Notes: generated by a model not told the origin, from the letters alone. DNA of 23,532 nt from an uncultured Catenibacillus sp. (GCA_934339005.1 CAKRHR010000043.1:1-23532), one strand, 5' to 3'. Counted from the first letter of the stretch, positions 1 to 7,400 are shown. A program made the numbers and translations.

Positions 1-30
1 CTTATAATTTGTGATATTTGATGTATTCAT
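1..30 (-). CDS. 5' end of a gene cut by the left window edge
   Basis: An ATG at 28-30 (minus strand) opens a frame reading MNTSNITNYK up to the window edge. AAAGGAG (complement of 40-46) lies about 9 nt upstream, which is ideal ribosome-binding-site spacing, and a promoter with direct repeats sits above it. Ten codons are too few to suggest a function. The start is supported by the ribosome binding site and promoter rather than by the protein. Confidence 0.55.
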   Translation of the reverse strand, partial: MNTSNITNYK

Positions 31-50
31 AATAATTTACTCCTTTGAGT

Positions 51-86
51 ATATTTAAACACATTTAATCACATTTAATCACATTT
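51..86. repeat. 10-bp direct repeats (CACATTTAAT) over a promoter
   Basis: CACATTTAAT occurs twice in succession (60-69, 70-79), followed by a partial copy CACATTT (80-86) and preceded by a degenerate copy (51-59). The 10-bp period puts the copies on one face of the helix. The array overlaps the candidate promoter of the left-edge gene, so it may be an operator. No regulator can be named. Confidence 0.5.
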
Positions 87-91
87 GACAA
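63..91 (-). promoter_or_regulatory. Candidate sigma-A promoter for the left-edge gene
   Basis: Minus-strand -35 TTGTCA (86-91), 17 nt, then -10 TTAAAT (63-68). The -10 is a weak match. The whole element is embedded in the 10-bp direct repeats at 51-86. A TATACT at 48-53 is a better -10 sequence, but it would place the transcript start inside the ribosome binding site. Confidence 0.4.
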
Positions 92-162
92 TACATTCAA
101 TTACTTATTTCCCCTCCTGACTCCAATGCCACGACCCCCAAATATGCCTGACATCTGTATTT

Positions 163-909
163 TTATGCTTCCAATCCAACAACTTCGGACAATACTTTGC
201 CAATAGAGTCATGAATCAGCACATCCGCATATTTATCATACGATGTTTCACTTTTATTAATCAGCACAAGATGATTGCCCCTGAAATACTGCACAAACCC
301 CGCCGCCGGATAGACATTCAATGAAGTGCCGCCTACGATTAATACCTCGGCATTTGAAATAGCATGGACACTCTGATTGATGCAATCCTCATCCAGACCT
401 TCTTCGTATAATACAACTTCTGGTTTAATCACGCCACCGCATTTATCGCACACAGGTACACCCTCTGCTGCCATCACTTCATCCAGCGTAAAGAACTTTC
501 CACAACGAATACATCTGTTTTTATGCACCGTACCATGCAGTTCGTACACTTTCTTGCTGCCTGCAGCCTGATGCAGTCCATCAATATTCTGAGTGATCAC
601 CGCATCCAGTTTTCCCTCCTGTTCAAGCTTTGCAAGCGCCAGATGAGCTTTATTCGGTTTCGCATCACGATAAATCATCGTTGATTTATAAAATTCATAA
701 AATTTAGCTGTGTTTTGCATAAAAAATGAATGTGACAAAATCGTTTCCGGTGGTACACCAAAGTTTTTAACTGTATTATAAATTCCCTGTTCACTTCGAA
801 AATCCGGGATGCCACTTTCTGTCGATACACCGGCGCCACCGAAAAATACAATATGATTTGATTTTTCAATAATTGCTTTTAAATCTTCAATACTTGTTAA
901 TTGTGTCAT
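163..909 (-). CDS. cobB: Sir2-family NAD-dependent protein deacylase (sirtuin)
   Basis: A 248-residue cytoplasmic sirtuin of normal bacterial length. Such enzymes remove acetyl or longer acyl groups from lysines using NAD+, giving nicotinamide and O-acyl-ADP-ribose. Visible motifs in order: NAD-binding GAGVSTESGIPDFRS (residues 26-39), TQNIDGLHQAAG (106-117) with the catalytic HG at 125-126, a structural zinc site made by Cys133/Cys136 and Cys154/Cys157, and GTSLNVYPA (194-202). The usual FGE after the zinc module reads YEE here. The ATG at 909 is preceded by GGGGG about 10 nt upstream. The gene stands between a TPR gene 82 nt upstream and a new transcript start, with no clear terminator after it. 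The family is certain; acyl preference cannot be read from the sequence. The name cobB is used in the general bacterial sense and could equally be srtN. Confidence 0.93.
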   Translation of the reverse strand: MTQLTSIEDLKAIIEKSNHIVFFGGAGVSTESGIPDFRSEQGIYNTVKNFGVPPETILSHSFFMQNTAKFYEFYKSTMIYRDAKPNKAHLALAKLEQEGKLDAVITQNIDGLHQAAGSKKVYELHGTVHKNRCIRCGKFFTLDEVMAAEGVPVCDKCGGVIKPEVVLYEEGLDEDCINQSVHAISNAEVLIVGGTSLNVYPAAGFVQYFRGNHLVLINKSETSYDKYADVLIHDSIGKVLSEVVGLEA

Positions 910-991
910 ATCCGCATACCCCCTATGCTGACAAGTTTTGATATTGTTGCCTTATTGTTTTCATAATTTTTTTAATTTTCAAAAATGCACA

Positions 992-2026
992 TCACTTTTT
1001 AATTTTGCCAAATAATCCCCGCAGCGCAACAAACGGCCATCTGCGTTCCATATCTTTTAAATTAATGCCATGTTCTTTAAGCAATGTTTTATCCTGGACA
1101 CGTTTAAATGCTTTGTAAGCCGCATCCACATTACCTGCCGCAAACCAGGTCTGTCCAAGATGAATCAGATAAGCATCCAACGGCTGATTCTGCCATGCTG
1201 CCTCATAACATTCGGTCGCTGCCTGATAATCCTTTTTTTCAAACAATAAATGGCCTTTGAGTGCCATCAGATCATCTGCATCCGGCTCCATCGTCAATGC
1301 TTTTTCAATGGCTTTTAATCCATCTTTAACAAATCCAAGCTGTTCACATGCCATCGCCTGATAATACCAGGCATCCACACTGTCACGGCTGTAAATCACT
1401 GCCTGTCTGGCATACAAAAGCATTGTTTTTGGTTCACGGATATCCGGGCAATGGTCCTCCATCAATCGTTTGGCATAATATGTACATCGTTCTAAACAAT
1501 AATTCAGCTTAGCTTCATTACCATTTGCTGATGGCAACAAACGCAATTTATCCTGACTGTAAAATGTATCTGCCAGCTCATAACGCACCGGCAGTCCCTT
1601 TGCAACCGTCTTAATTCTGCGCATCCAGCGCTCATACCGCGCATCATCATTTTCTATAATCCCATAAGCATCATTTTCCAGATGAAAATCTTCACCTGAA
1701 ATCCGGGAGGCTTTTGGCAAAAGTACTGCATCTAATGCTTTTGCACAGATATTGCCCTCCAAAAATACTGAAACAATCTGATTTTCCCTGTAAATACGTG
1801 CTTTTTTATACCAGCCTATGACCTGTCCGTTCAATACAAAAATCACAGGGATATCATCCAGCCATGTTGTCTGCACTGTACACTCATAAAAATCCTCCAG
1901 CACCGCACATTCTCTGCCGTGTCCGTTTCTTGGTGCACTGAGCGCATAACAAAAACCGTGATAATCAAAAAATTCATTCATTAAAATCGAGGCTTCATCC
2001 TCCAGCCTGACAGCCATTATTGCCAT
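992..2026 (-). CDS. TPR-repeat protein with an unrecognised N-terminal domain
   Basis: 344 residues with no signal peptide or membrane segment. Residues about 200-314 form at least three tetratricopeptide-like helix pairs, for example AWYYQAMACEQLGFVKDGLK and LMALKGHLLFEKKDYQAATE, a fold used for protein-protein contacts. Residues 1-140 are a separate mostly beta domain I cannot assign; it contains a conserved-looking VIGWYKKARIYR at 69-80. The last residues are basic. The ATG at 2026 has GAGGT 9 nt upstream, and a strong promoter (TTGTCA-17-TATACT) lies about 90 nt above, so this gene likely starts a transcript that may continue into the sirtuin gene. No partner or substrate can be inferred. 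Confidence 0.8.
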   Translation of the reverse strand: MAIMAVRLEDEASILMNEFFDYHGFCYALSAPRNGHGRECAVLEDFYECTVQTTWLDDIPVIFVLNGQVIGWYKKARIYRENQIVSVFLEGNICAKALDAVLLPKASRISGEDFHLENDAYGIIENDDARYERWMRRIKTVAKGLPVRYELADTFYSQDKLRLLPSANGNEAKLNYCLERCTYYAKRLMEDHCPDIREPKTMLLYARQAVIYSRDSVDAWYYQAMACEQLGFVKDGLKAIEKALTMEPDADDLMALKGHLLFEKKDYQAATECYEAAWQNQPLDAYLIHLGQTWFAAGNVDAAYKAFKRVQDKTLLKEHGINLKDMERRWPFVALRGLFGKIKK

Positions 2027-2122
2027 ACATCCGATACCTCATACTTTCTGTACTCACCATTTTTTGTACGCAAATAAAATCTCTGACTTTTGCATTTTTG
2101 TACAATAGGGTGTCTATATATA

Positions 2123-2151
2123 AGTATACCTTTCCATCCTGCAAATGACAA
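2123..2151 (-). promoter_or_regulatory. Sigma-A promoter for the TPR gene
   Basis: Minus-strand -35 TTGTCA (2146-2151), exactly 17 nt, -10 TATACT (2123-2128). The transcript would start near 2116, giving a leader of about 90 nt. The divergent ppi promoter is 60-70 bp away. Confidence 0.7.
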
Positions 2152-2214
2152 CGGATTTTTTAATATAGCTTTATTACTGCTCACATGTTATGCAAACTAC
2201 CATGCAACTTCTAC

Positions 2215-2243
2215 TTGCGGCGGCATTCTTATTTTTGTATAAT
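2215..2243 (+). promoter_or_regulatory. Sigma-A promoter for the cyclophilin gene
   Basis: -35 TTGCGG (2215-2220), 17 nt, -10 TATAAT (2238-2243). The start of transcription would be near 2250, leaving a short leader before the AGGTGG ribosome binding site. Confidence 0.7.
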
Positions 2244-2278
2244 GGACATACATAAATACAGAAAAGGTGGTTTTTATT

Positions 2279-2800
2279 ATGGCACAGAATCCGATTGTTA
2301 CAATCACAATGGAAAACGGCGATGTCATCAAAGCTGAGCTTTATCCAGAAGTGGCACCAAATACAGTCAATAACTTTATTTCTCTTGTTAAGAAGGGATT
2401 TTATGACGGACTTATTTTCCACAGAGTCATCAATGGTTTTATGATTCAGGGCGGTTGTCCTGATGGTCTTGGCACAGGCGGTCCTGGCTACAACATTCCT
2501 GGTGAATTTGCCCAAAACGGTTTCGCTAATGACTTAAAGCATACACCTGGCGTATTATCCATGGCTCGTGCAATGCATCCTGACAGCGCAGGTTCCCAAT
2601 TCTTTATTATGCACAAAGCTGCACCTCATCTTGACGGAAGCTACGCTGCATTTGGTAAAGTTACAGAAGGTATGGATTTCGTAGATAAGATTGCTACCTG
2701 CCAGACAGATTACAGCGACAGACCTAGACAGCCACAGGTCATCAAATCTATGACTGTTGAAACTTTTGGTACAGATTATCCGGAACCAAAGACAATGTAA
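2279..2800 (+). CDS. Cyclophilin-type peptidyl-prolyl cis-trans isomerase
   Basis: A 173-residue cytoplasmic single-domain cyclophilin, which speeds cis-trans isomerisation of X-Pro bonds during protein folding. The core is complete: FHRVINGFMIQGGCP (residues 47-61) with catalytic Arg49 and Gln57, MARAMHPDSAGSQFFI (95-110), and the loop HLDGSYAAFGKV (117-128), where Tyr122 sits near the position occupied by Trp in cyclosporin-sensitive human cyclophilin A. The reading frame extends upstream to a GTG at 2267, but that GTG lies inside the AGGTGG ribosome binding site, so the ATG at 2279 is the start. The gene has its own promoter and a strong terminator and therefore appears monocistronic. There is no signal peptide, so it is the cytosolic rather than the exported type. 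Confidence 0.93.
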   Translation: MAQNPIVTITMENGDVIKAELYPEVAPNTVNNFISLVKKGFYDGLIFHRVINGFMIQGGCPDGLGTGGPGYNIPGEFAQNGFANDLKHTPGVLSMARAMHPDSAGSQFFIMHKAAPHLDGSYAAFGKVTEGMDFVDKIATCQTDYSDRPRQPQVIKSMTVETFGTDYPEPKTM

Positions 2801-2833
2801 TTTCTTACTGAACAATTATTTTTCAGTAAGAAA
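2801..2833 (+). other. 11-bp hairpin immediately after the cyclophilin stop
   Basis: Perfect inverted repeat TTTCTTACTGA (2801-2811) / TCAGTAAGAAA (2823-2833) with an 11-nt loop, starting at the first base after the stop codon. It has no U-run of its own, so it is probably a 3' stabilising element ahead of the terminator at 2840-2889. Confidence 0.6.
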
Positions 2834-2839
2834 TTTAGT

Positions 2840-2889
2840 AAAAAACGGAAGCTTTGCAGGGTATTCATCTTACAAAGCTTCCGTTTTTT
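2840..2889 (+). terminator. Strong intrinsic terminator, probably bidirectional
   Basis: A 17-bp perfect stem (2840-2856 with 2873-2889) whose core is ACGGAAGCTTTG, with a 16-nt loop. The arms start with A-runs and end with T-runs, so it can stop both the cyclophilin transcript and the minus-strand small-protein transcript coming from the right. Confidence 0.9.
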
Positions 2890-2981
2890 ACGTTTTGTTT
2901 TCATATTTTGTATGAAGCACTTTAATAAAATATCTTCTTAAGGAAATCTCTTTTAAATATCAAATATCCTTCAAAAATACT

Positions 2982-3107
2982 TTATTCATCTTCGTCTTCT
3001 TCCTCAGCGACAACGCCGCCAACCATGGCCATCGTTGATGATACAACTGCCACAACAACGATGATAATTAGTAAAAGTAAAATCCCCAAAAATACTAACA
3101 GTGACAT
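2982..3107 (-). CDS. 41-residue single-span membrane peptide with acidic tail
   Basis: A short open frame starting at the ATG of 3105-3107. AAGGAGG (complement of 3116-3122) lies 8 nt upstream. The product has an N-terminal hydrophobic helix (LLVFLGILLLLIIIVVVAVV, residues 3-22), a short Gly/Met/Ala-rich stretch, and a tail of seven acidic residues EEEDEDE (35-41). An in-frame ATG at 3123-3125 overlaps the ribosome binding site and would only add six residues. It is transcribed convergently toward the cyclophilin terminator. By composition it would sit in the membrane with the acidic end on one face. I do not recognise a family. The near-perfect ribosome binding site, clean membrane segment and terminator support a real gene. 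Confidence 0.7.
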   Translation of the reverse strand: MSLLVFLGILLLLIIIVVVAVVSSTMAMVGGVVAEEEDEDE

Positions 3108-3237
3108 CCCCAATGCCTCCTTCATACCGGTACAACTACACACTATGAGAAATTTTCATCTTGCAAAATTTTGCACCTAAATTGTTATCTGAAAATTCCA
3201 ATCTGACTTATGTGTTGTATTCACATCTTTGCTTTAC

Positions 3238-3246
3238 ATTGTACCA
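3238..3246 (-). promoter_or_regulatory. Possible extended -10 promoter for the small membrane peptide
   Basis: The minus strand reads TGGTACAAT (TGn plus -10 TACAAT at 3238-3243). No good -35 is found 17 nt above. It would give a leader of about 125 nt. This is weak evidence on its own. Confidence 0.3.
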
Positions 3247-3358
3247 CAATTTCTTTATAATTAAAACATGAATTTGTTGATATTACAGTCCAAAATTTAT
3301 GCGAAAACGTAAACATTCATTGTGTTTTTATTATGCACATTCCAAAATAAAATGCAGA

Positions 3359-3383
3359 TTTCACACTAAACATCACTGTGAAA
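3359..3383. repeat. Inverted repeat upstream of the YdcF-like gene
   Basis: TTTCACA (3359-3365) and TGTGAAA (3377-3383) form a perfect inverted repeat with an 11-nt spacer, about 50 bp before the ydcF-like start. It could be a regulator site or a leader hairpin. The rest of the gap 3126-3431 is AT-rich with no gene I can support and no clear plus-strand promoter. Confidence 0.35.
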
Positions 3384-3431
3384 TAATTCGTGATATCAAC
3401 AGTAATTAGGATAAAGGCAGGCGAATTTCAT

Positions 3432-4037
3432 ATGAATAAGGTTGTACAAATGATGACAGATTTTATATTTTTAGAGGATATGCCCCAAAAAGCAGACATC
3501 ATTATGATTCCCGGCAGTGGTTATGGTGCCCTTGCAGATACTGCCGCTGCGCTCTGGCATCAAGGTTTTGCACCTCTGATCTTACCTTCCGGAAAATATT
3601 CCAAACTCATCGGGCATTTTGAAGGCACCTGCGACAATCATTATCCTGTTTCTAATCCTGCACCAAAAAATGAGTGCGATTATCTGTCTGCGCTTCTGAT
3701 TGACAATAACGTTGCATCATCTGCAATTTTGCGCGAACCACAGGCAACCTATACCTATGAAAATGCTATTTTTTCCAAACAGCTTACAGATACCGCACAT
3801 CTTGACATCCACACAGCAATTTTGTGCTGTCAGGCATTCCACGCACGCCGCTGTCTGATGTATTACCAGTTGCTTTATCCAAATACCAAGTTTATCATCT
3901 GTCCAACCATCACACAGGATATCTCTAAAGATAACTGGTATCTGTCCGATGAAAAAATTGATAAGGTTCTTGGTGAAATCGAACGCTGCGGCAGCCAGTT
4001 CCATGAAATTCTGCGGGAACTTAACGCCACCTTCTAA
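3432..4037 (+). CDS. YdcF/SanA-like DUF218 family protein
   Basis: 201 residues. The pattern fits the DUF218 (YdcF/ElyC/SanA) Rossmann-like family: ADIIMIPGSG (residues 21-30), LPSGKYS (51-57), EPQATYTYENA (102-112) and CCQAFHARRCLMYYQ (132-146). Unlike ElyC or SanA there is no N-terminal membrane segment, so a soluble cytoplasmic form is expected. Biochemical roles in this family are poorly settled: E. coli YdcF binds S-adenosylmethionine, while ElyC acts in envelope precursor metabolism. The frame runs upstream to a GTG at 3390, but the first ATG with a ribosome binding site (AGGCAGG at 3415-3421) is at 3432. It is convergent with the next gene, with only 17 nt between stops and no terminator seen there. 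Confidence 0.8.
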   Translation: MNKVVQMMTDFIFLEDMPQKADIIMIPGSGYGALADTAAALWHQGFAPLILPSGKYSKLIGHFEGTCDNHYPVSNPAPKNECDYLSALLIDNNVASSAILREPQATYTYENAIFSKQLTDTAHLDIHTAILCCQAFHARRCLMYYQLLYPNTKFIICPTITQDISKDNWYLSDEKIDKVLGEIERCGSQFHEILRELNATF

Positions 4038-4054
4038 TCATAGATTGTGTTTTC

Positions 4055-5056
4055 TCAATTTCTTTCATCCTCATTTGTTCCATAAAACAGCCCCTCTATG
4101 CCTTTTTTACTTAAATAGTCTACAAAATCATCAATGATATATTCTGCATAATGATTTGCCTGACGCTCAAGTCCAATTGGCGTCAAATGAATTTGATTTA
4201 TCCATTGATAATAATGACTTAGTTCATGTGCAATCGTTTCTAAAATATTTCGCATTGCATCTTCATGTCCCCATCGTCTGACTAAATCCTCATAATCTCC
4301 TGTCGCAATCAATATATCCGGATTAATTGAATAATCATAATTTTCATTGTACAAAAATAATCCTGTTACAAAATCCCCATCGTCTGCCAAAATCCGATAA
4401 TCCTTTTTTATATGCACTGTGACTCTGAGAGGAAAACAATATCTTGAACGCAAATATTTTGCAAGTTCCTTGCACATCACCTTTAACTCAGGTTGAACTG
4501 TTTTATCAAATTTCATTCTCAGACCTTGTTTATGTTTTTCTTCATCGCTCAAATAAAGATATTTCTCCCAATGATACAAAGACCACAAATGCCAGTCATA
4601 TCTGCCCTTCTCATCCTTCATGATTTCATAATCAGACAGTACAGTTTCCTCATAATTTTCCAGATAATATTTTTCATCTGCTGCATTATATTTGATGTGA
4701 TTGATGAACAAAAAATAATATGTAAGTCCTCTTATAATTTGAATACATACAGCATTTTCGGATTGTAGTGTATTTTGTGACAACGCAATTTTTAATTTTA
4801 CTTCCTGACTTTTGCCAGCTTCAACATCTGCAAAATTAAATGTATATGGCGTTTCCACTTTTTCACACAACTTCATATAAATATGTACTTTGATTGGAAA
4901 CACATATTCTTTTCTTAAAAAACGGCAAAACTTTTTGCAATCTTCCCTCACATCGTTTGCCATTTGTGATGGAAAATGCACCTGCAAGCCTGATTTATAT
5001 TTTTCTTCATTTATATAATTTTTCCATCTTGCCGAATACCAGATATTATAATCCAT
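4055..5056 (-). CDS. Zinc-metallopeptidase-like protein made of two homologous halves, one decayed
   Basis: 333 residues counted from the ATG at 5056, which has AGGAA 10 nt upstream. The in-frame ATG at 5074 supplies part of that ribosome binding site and is less likely to be used. The C-terminal half (about 153-320) carries IAHELSHYYQWIN with the HExxH zinc motif at 277-281 and a likely third ligand Glu297 in LERQANHYAEY, as in gluzincin-type peptidases. The N-terminal half (3-150) aligns to it segment by segment (GLQVHF/GLRMKF, EYVFPIKVHI/RYCFPLRVTV, and a gapless match around the active site), but the zinc residues have changed: HELSH is RGLTY (109-113) and the third ligand is Lys129. No signal peptide or membrane segment is seen, so it is probably cytoplasmic. 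The substrate is unknown. Peptidase activity is inferred only from the motif. Confidence 0.78.
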   Translation of the reverse strand: MDYNIWYSARWKNYINEEKYKSGLQVHFPSQMANDVREDCKKFCRFLRKEYVFPIKVHIYMKLCEKVETPYTFNFADVEAGKSQEVKLKIALSQNTLQSENAVCIQIIRGLTYYFLFINHIKYNAADEKYYLENYEETVLSDYEIMKDEKGRYDWHLWSLYHWEKYLYLSDEEKHKQGLRMKFDKTVQPELKVMCKELAKYLRSRYCFPLRVTVHIKKDYRILADDGDFVTGLFLYNENYDYSINPDILIATGDYEDLVRRWGHEDAMRNILETIAHELSHYYQWINQIHLTPIGLERQANHYAEYIIDDFVDYLSKKGIEGLFYGTNEDERN

Positions 5057-5095
5057 ATGAATATCATTCCTCATTACTTCGTTTTACACTGCAAA

Positions 5096-5126
5096 TTTAT
5101 AGTCTGTTTTAATCAATCCATGTAAA
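5096..5126 (-). promoter_or_regulatory. Candidate promoter for the two-half metallopeptidase gene
   Basis: Minus-strand TTTACA (5121-5126), 19 nt, TATAAA (5096-5101). The spacing is long. It would give a leader of about 30 nt to the ATG at 5056. It overlaps no other gene. Confidence 0.4.
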
Positions 5127-5164
5127 TAGTTTACTCCTGCCCTTTTCCTTACGTCAAATGAATT

Positions 5165-5704
5165 TTATACACCGCCTGCCATCATACCGGCGAAAATGAA
5201 GCTTGCCACTGTACCTGCCAGAGTGGCTATGAGTGCACCCACGAGGGTGTAGCGTGTTTTCGTAACATGGGCTGCCATAAAATATACGCTCATCGTGTAA
5301 AATATGGTTTCTGTACTTGACATCATCAGAGAAGCTGCAAGGCCTGAAAATGAATCTGTTCCGTAAATCTGATATACATCCAAAAGTAATCCTGTAGACG
5401 CCGAAGACGAAAACATTTTTACAATGGATAATGAAAACACTTCCAGTGCCATATGACATCGGTTCAAAAGTGGCTGCATACAGTGTCCAAGCACTTCAAA
5501 AAACGATGATGCCCTGAGTACTCCCACAGCGACAAGAAGTCCGACCAATGTTGGCATAATATTGACAACGATTTTCATACCTTCCCATGCGCCCTGAACA
5601 AATACGTCATAAACTTTTGTCCTCGCCCCGATGCCATATAAAATAATCATTAAAATTGTGACCGGCAAAACTGCTGCAGAAATGACATTTATGATTGACT
5701 GCAT
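5165..5704 (-). CDS. spmB: Spore maturation protein B
   Basis: A 179-residue polytopic membrane protein of the nucleoside-recognition (Gate) domain family. Hydrophobic spans are visible at about 4-24, 42-64, 122-142 and 150-176. The family signature appears as GAWEGMKIVVNIMPTLVG (residues 38-55), with FSSSASTGLLLDVYQIYGTD (98-117) and SSTETIFYTMSVYF (129-142). In Bacillus subtilis SpmA and SpmB are needed for dehydration of the spore core and heat resistance. The ATG at 5704 has GGAGGG 11 nt upstream. It follows spmA by 28 nt and is surely cotranscribed with it. No clear terminator is seen after it. Confidence 0.92.
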   Translation of the reverse strand: MQSIINVISAAVLPVTILMIILYGIGARTKVYDVFVQGAWEGMKIVVNIMPTLVGLLVAVGVLRASSFFEVLGHCMQPLLNRCHMALEVFSLSIVKMFSSSASTGLLLDVYQIYGTDSFSGLAASLMMSSTETIFYTMSVYFMAAHVTKTRYTLVGALIATLAGTVASFIFAGMMAGGV

Positions 5705-5732
5705 CCTATTTGCATCCCTCCGTTAAACTCGA

Positions 5733-6326
5733 TTATACATATCTCTTTCTTTTCTTTACATCCATCATTTTACAAAATAGAATAGCCACCCCCGTACTAA
5801 TCGCCGTGGCAGCAATCGCCGGAACGATAATGTTTGACGGATGTGCACTGCCATACTGGCTTCGGTAGGCAATAATACTCACCGGAATTAATTGCAGAGA
5901 GGAAATATTAATAATCAGGAAATTACACATCTCATTCGAAGCTCGATATGGTGTCCTGTGGTTGAGTTTTTCCAATTCTTCCATGGCTTTAAGGCCCGCA
6001 GGTGTTGCCGCCCAGCCAAGACCAAGAATATTAGCTGCAAAATTTGTGGCAATATAACCCACAGCAGGGTGCCCCTCCGGAATTTTCGGAAATAAAAAAC
6101 GAATGACCGGCATCATCCAACCGGTCATTTTCTTCAGTAATCCTGAACATTCTGCAATTTTTAAAATTCCTGTCCACATGGACATCACACCAAGCATTGT
6201 TATACATAGCGCCACTGCCTCACCTGCAGAATCCATAAATGCAGATGAAACTTCTTCGATATGTCCTGTCGCTATCCCCGTAATAATACCTATGATAATC
6301 ATTGTTGCCCACAATGCATTCAGCAT
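5733..6326 (-). CDS. spmA: Spore maturation protein A
   Basis: 197 residues with several membrane spans (about 5-20, 35-55, 88-104, 136-152, 165-185) and the family-typical VGYIATNFAANILGLGWAAT (89-108). It pairs with SpmB, and the two act together in spore core dehydration in Bacillus subtilis. The open frame begins at a TTG at 6338, but the ATG at 6326 has GGGTG 5 nt upstream and is the better start. A sigma-E-like promoter lies about 40-65 nt upstream. Its presence argues that the organism makes endospores. Confidence 0.92.
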   Translation of the reverse strand: MLNALWATMIIIGIITGIATGHIEEVSSAFMDSAGEAVALCITMLGVMSMWTGILKIAECSGLLKKMTGWMMPVIRFLFPKIPEGHPAVGYIATNFAANILGLGWAATPAGLKAMEELEKLNHRTPYRASNEMCNFLIINISSLQLIPVSIIAYRSQYGSAHPSNIIVPAIAATAISTGVAILFCKMMDVKKRKRYV

Positions 6327-6361
6327 ATTTTCACCCAAATCATCTTTGAAATATTTTTATA

Positions 6362-6390
6362 TGCTTATGACTGCATACTTAAAAATATGC
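6362..6390 (-). promoter_or_regulatory. Possible sigma-E-type sporulation promoter for spmAB
   Basis: The minus strand reads GCATATT (6384-6390), an exact match to the Bacillus sigma-E -35 pattern KMATATT. After 14 nt comes CATAAGCA (6362-6369), which matches only the first part of the -10 CATACAnT. Transcription would begin near 6355, about 28 nt before the spmA ATG. A competing sigma-A-like element (CTGACT-17-TATAAT, -10 at 6395-6400) lies just upstream. The same stretch can form an AT-rich hairpin (about 6350-6388). Assignment to sigma-E is an inference. Confidence 0.4.
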
Positions 6391-6436
6391 CTCTATTATA
6401 TGATGTCCAAATCCAAAAGTCAGAAACTGCCACGAA

Positions 6437-7279
6437 TTACTCATTCAGTAACGCCTGATAAACATCACGCTTTGAAATACCTCTGTCCGCAGCCACCGCT
6501 TTCATGGCATCTTTTTTACTCATACCCTGCTGCAGGTAAATCTCCATGTGTTCATCCAATGTCATTTTTTCCCATTCTGCCTGCTGATCTGCATCCAAAA
6601 CTTCCTGTGAAATGCCTTCAATCACAAGGACAAATTCCCCTCTTGGTGGATTTTCTGTATAGTAATTAATGGCATCTTCAATCTTCATCTGAATAGCTGA
6701 CTCATAACGTTTTGTCAGTTCTTTGCAAAATGTGATACGCCGTCCCGGAATCACATCTACCAAAAGTTCAAGTGTTTTTAACAAATGATGTGGCGCTTCA
6801 TACATCACTGTAGTTCTTGTCTCTGTTTCCAAACGTTTTAAAACAAGTGCTCTTTCTTTTTTATCTGTTGGCAGAAATCCTTCAAAACAAAAACGTCTTG
6901 TAGATAGCCCTGACATCGTCAATGCGGTAATACATGCTGCTGGTCCCGGCACTGAACTGACTTCAACACCTGCTTCATAACAAAATTTCACAAGTTCTTC
7001 GCCCGGGTCAGAAATTCCAGGTGTTCCCGCATCACTGACCAAAGCAATGTTTGTGCCCTCCAAAAGCTTCTGCACAAGATAATGTCCTTTATCAATTTTG
7101 TTGTATTCATGATAGCTTGTCATCGGTGTCTTTATTTCAAAATGATTTAATAATTTTATCGTATTTCTTGTGTCCTCTGCCGCAATCAAATCTACAGATT
7201 TCAACACTTCGATAACTCTGAATGTCATATCTGACAGATTGCCAATGGGTGTTGCACACAAATATAATTTTCCGGCCAT
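6437..7279 (-). CDS. rsmI: 16S rRNA (cytidine-1402-2'-O)-methyltransferase
   Basis: 280 residues of the tetrapyrrole-methylase-fold RsmI family, which methylates the 2'-OH of C1402 in 16S rRNA at the decoding centre using S-adenosylmethionine. Motifs: LYLCATPIGNLSDMT (residues 5-19), AAEDTRNTIKLLNHF (33-47), ALVSDAGTPGISDPG (79-93), VPGPAACITALTMSGL (108-123), and PPRGEFVLVIEG near residue 220. The C-terminal KKDAMKAVAADRGISKRDVY is the usual helical tail. The frame extends upstream to 7348, but the ATG at 7279 directly precedes the conserved N-terminus and has GGGAGG at good spacing, so it is the start. A good promoter lies about 30-60 nt upstream. Confidence 0.95.
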   Translation of the reverse strand: MAGKLYLCATPIGNLSDMTFRVIEVLKSVDLIAAEDTRNTIKLLNHFEIKTPMTSYHEYNKIDKGHYLVQKLLEGTNIALVSDAGTPGISDPGEELVKFCYEAGVEVSSVPGPAACITALTMSGLSTRRFCFEGFLPTDKKERALVLKRLETETRTTVMYEAPHHLLKTLELLVDVIPGRRITFCKELTKRYESAIQMKIEDAINYYTENPPRGEFVLVIEGISQEVLDADQQAEWEKMTLDEHMEIYLQQGMSKKDAMKAVAADRGISKRDVYQALLNE

Positions 7280-7307
7280 AATCCAACCTCCCGTTTCAGA
7301 TATATCC

Positions 7308-7336
7308 ATCTTACCAATATGATTAAAGTATTTCAA
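7308..7336 (-). promoter_or_regulatory. Promoter for rsmI
   Basis: Minus-strand -35 TTGAAA (7331-7336), 17 nt, extended -10 TGGTAAGAT (core TAAGAT at 7308-7313). The promoter lies inside the longer upstream open frame, which supports the downstream ATG at 7279 as the rsmI start. Confidence 0.65.
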
Positions 7337-7400
7337 GTTTATTTTCAATCTAAATTTATCTTAATAGTTAAAAAAATTCAAAAAATTTAAACATTAGGGG

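Noticed and set aside
111..118. AGGAGGGG on the minus strand, a strong ribosome-binding-site-like sequence
   Set aside because: The only nearby starts give an 11-codon TTG frame or a 5-codon ATG frame too far away; I do not support a leader peptide.
6103..6669. 188-codon open frame on the plus strand across the spmA-rsmI junction
   Set aside because: Overlaps two certain genes on the other strand; no domain or ribosome binding site.
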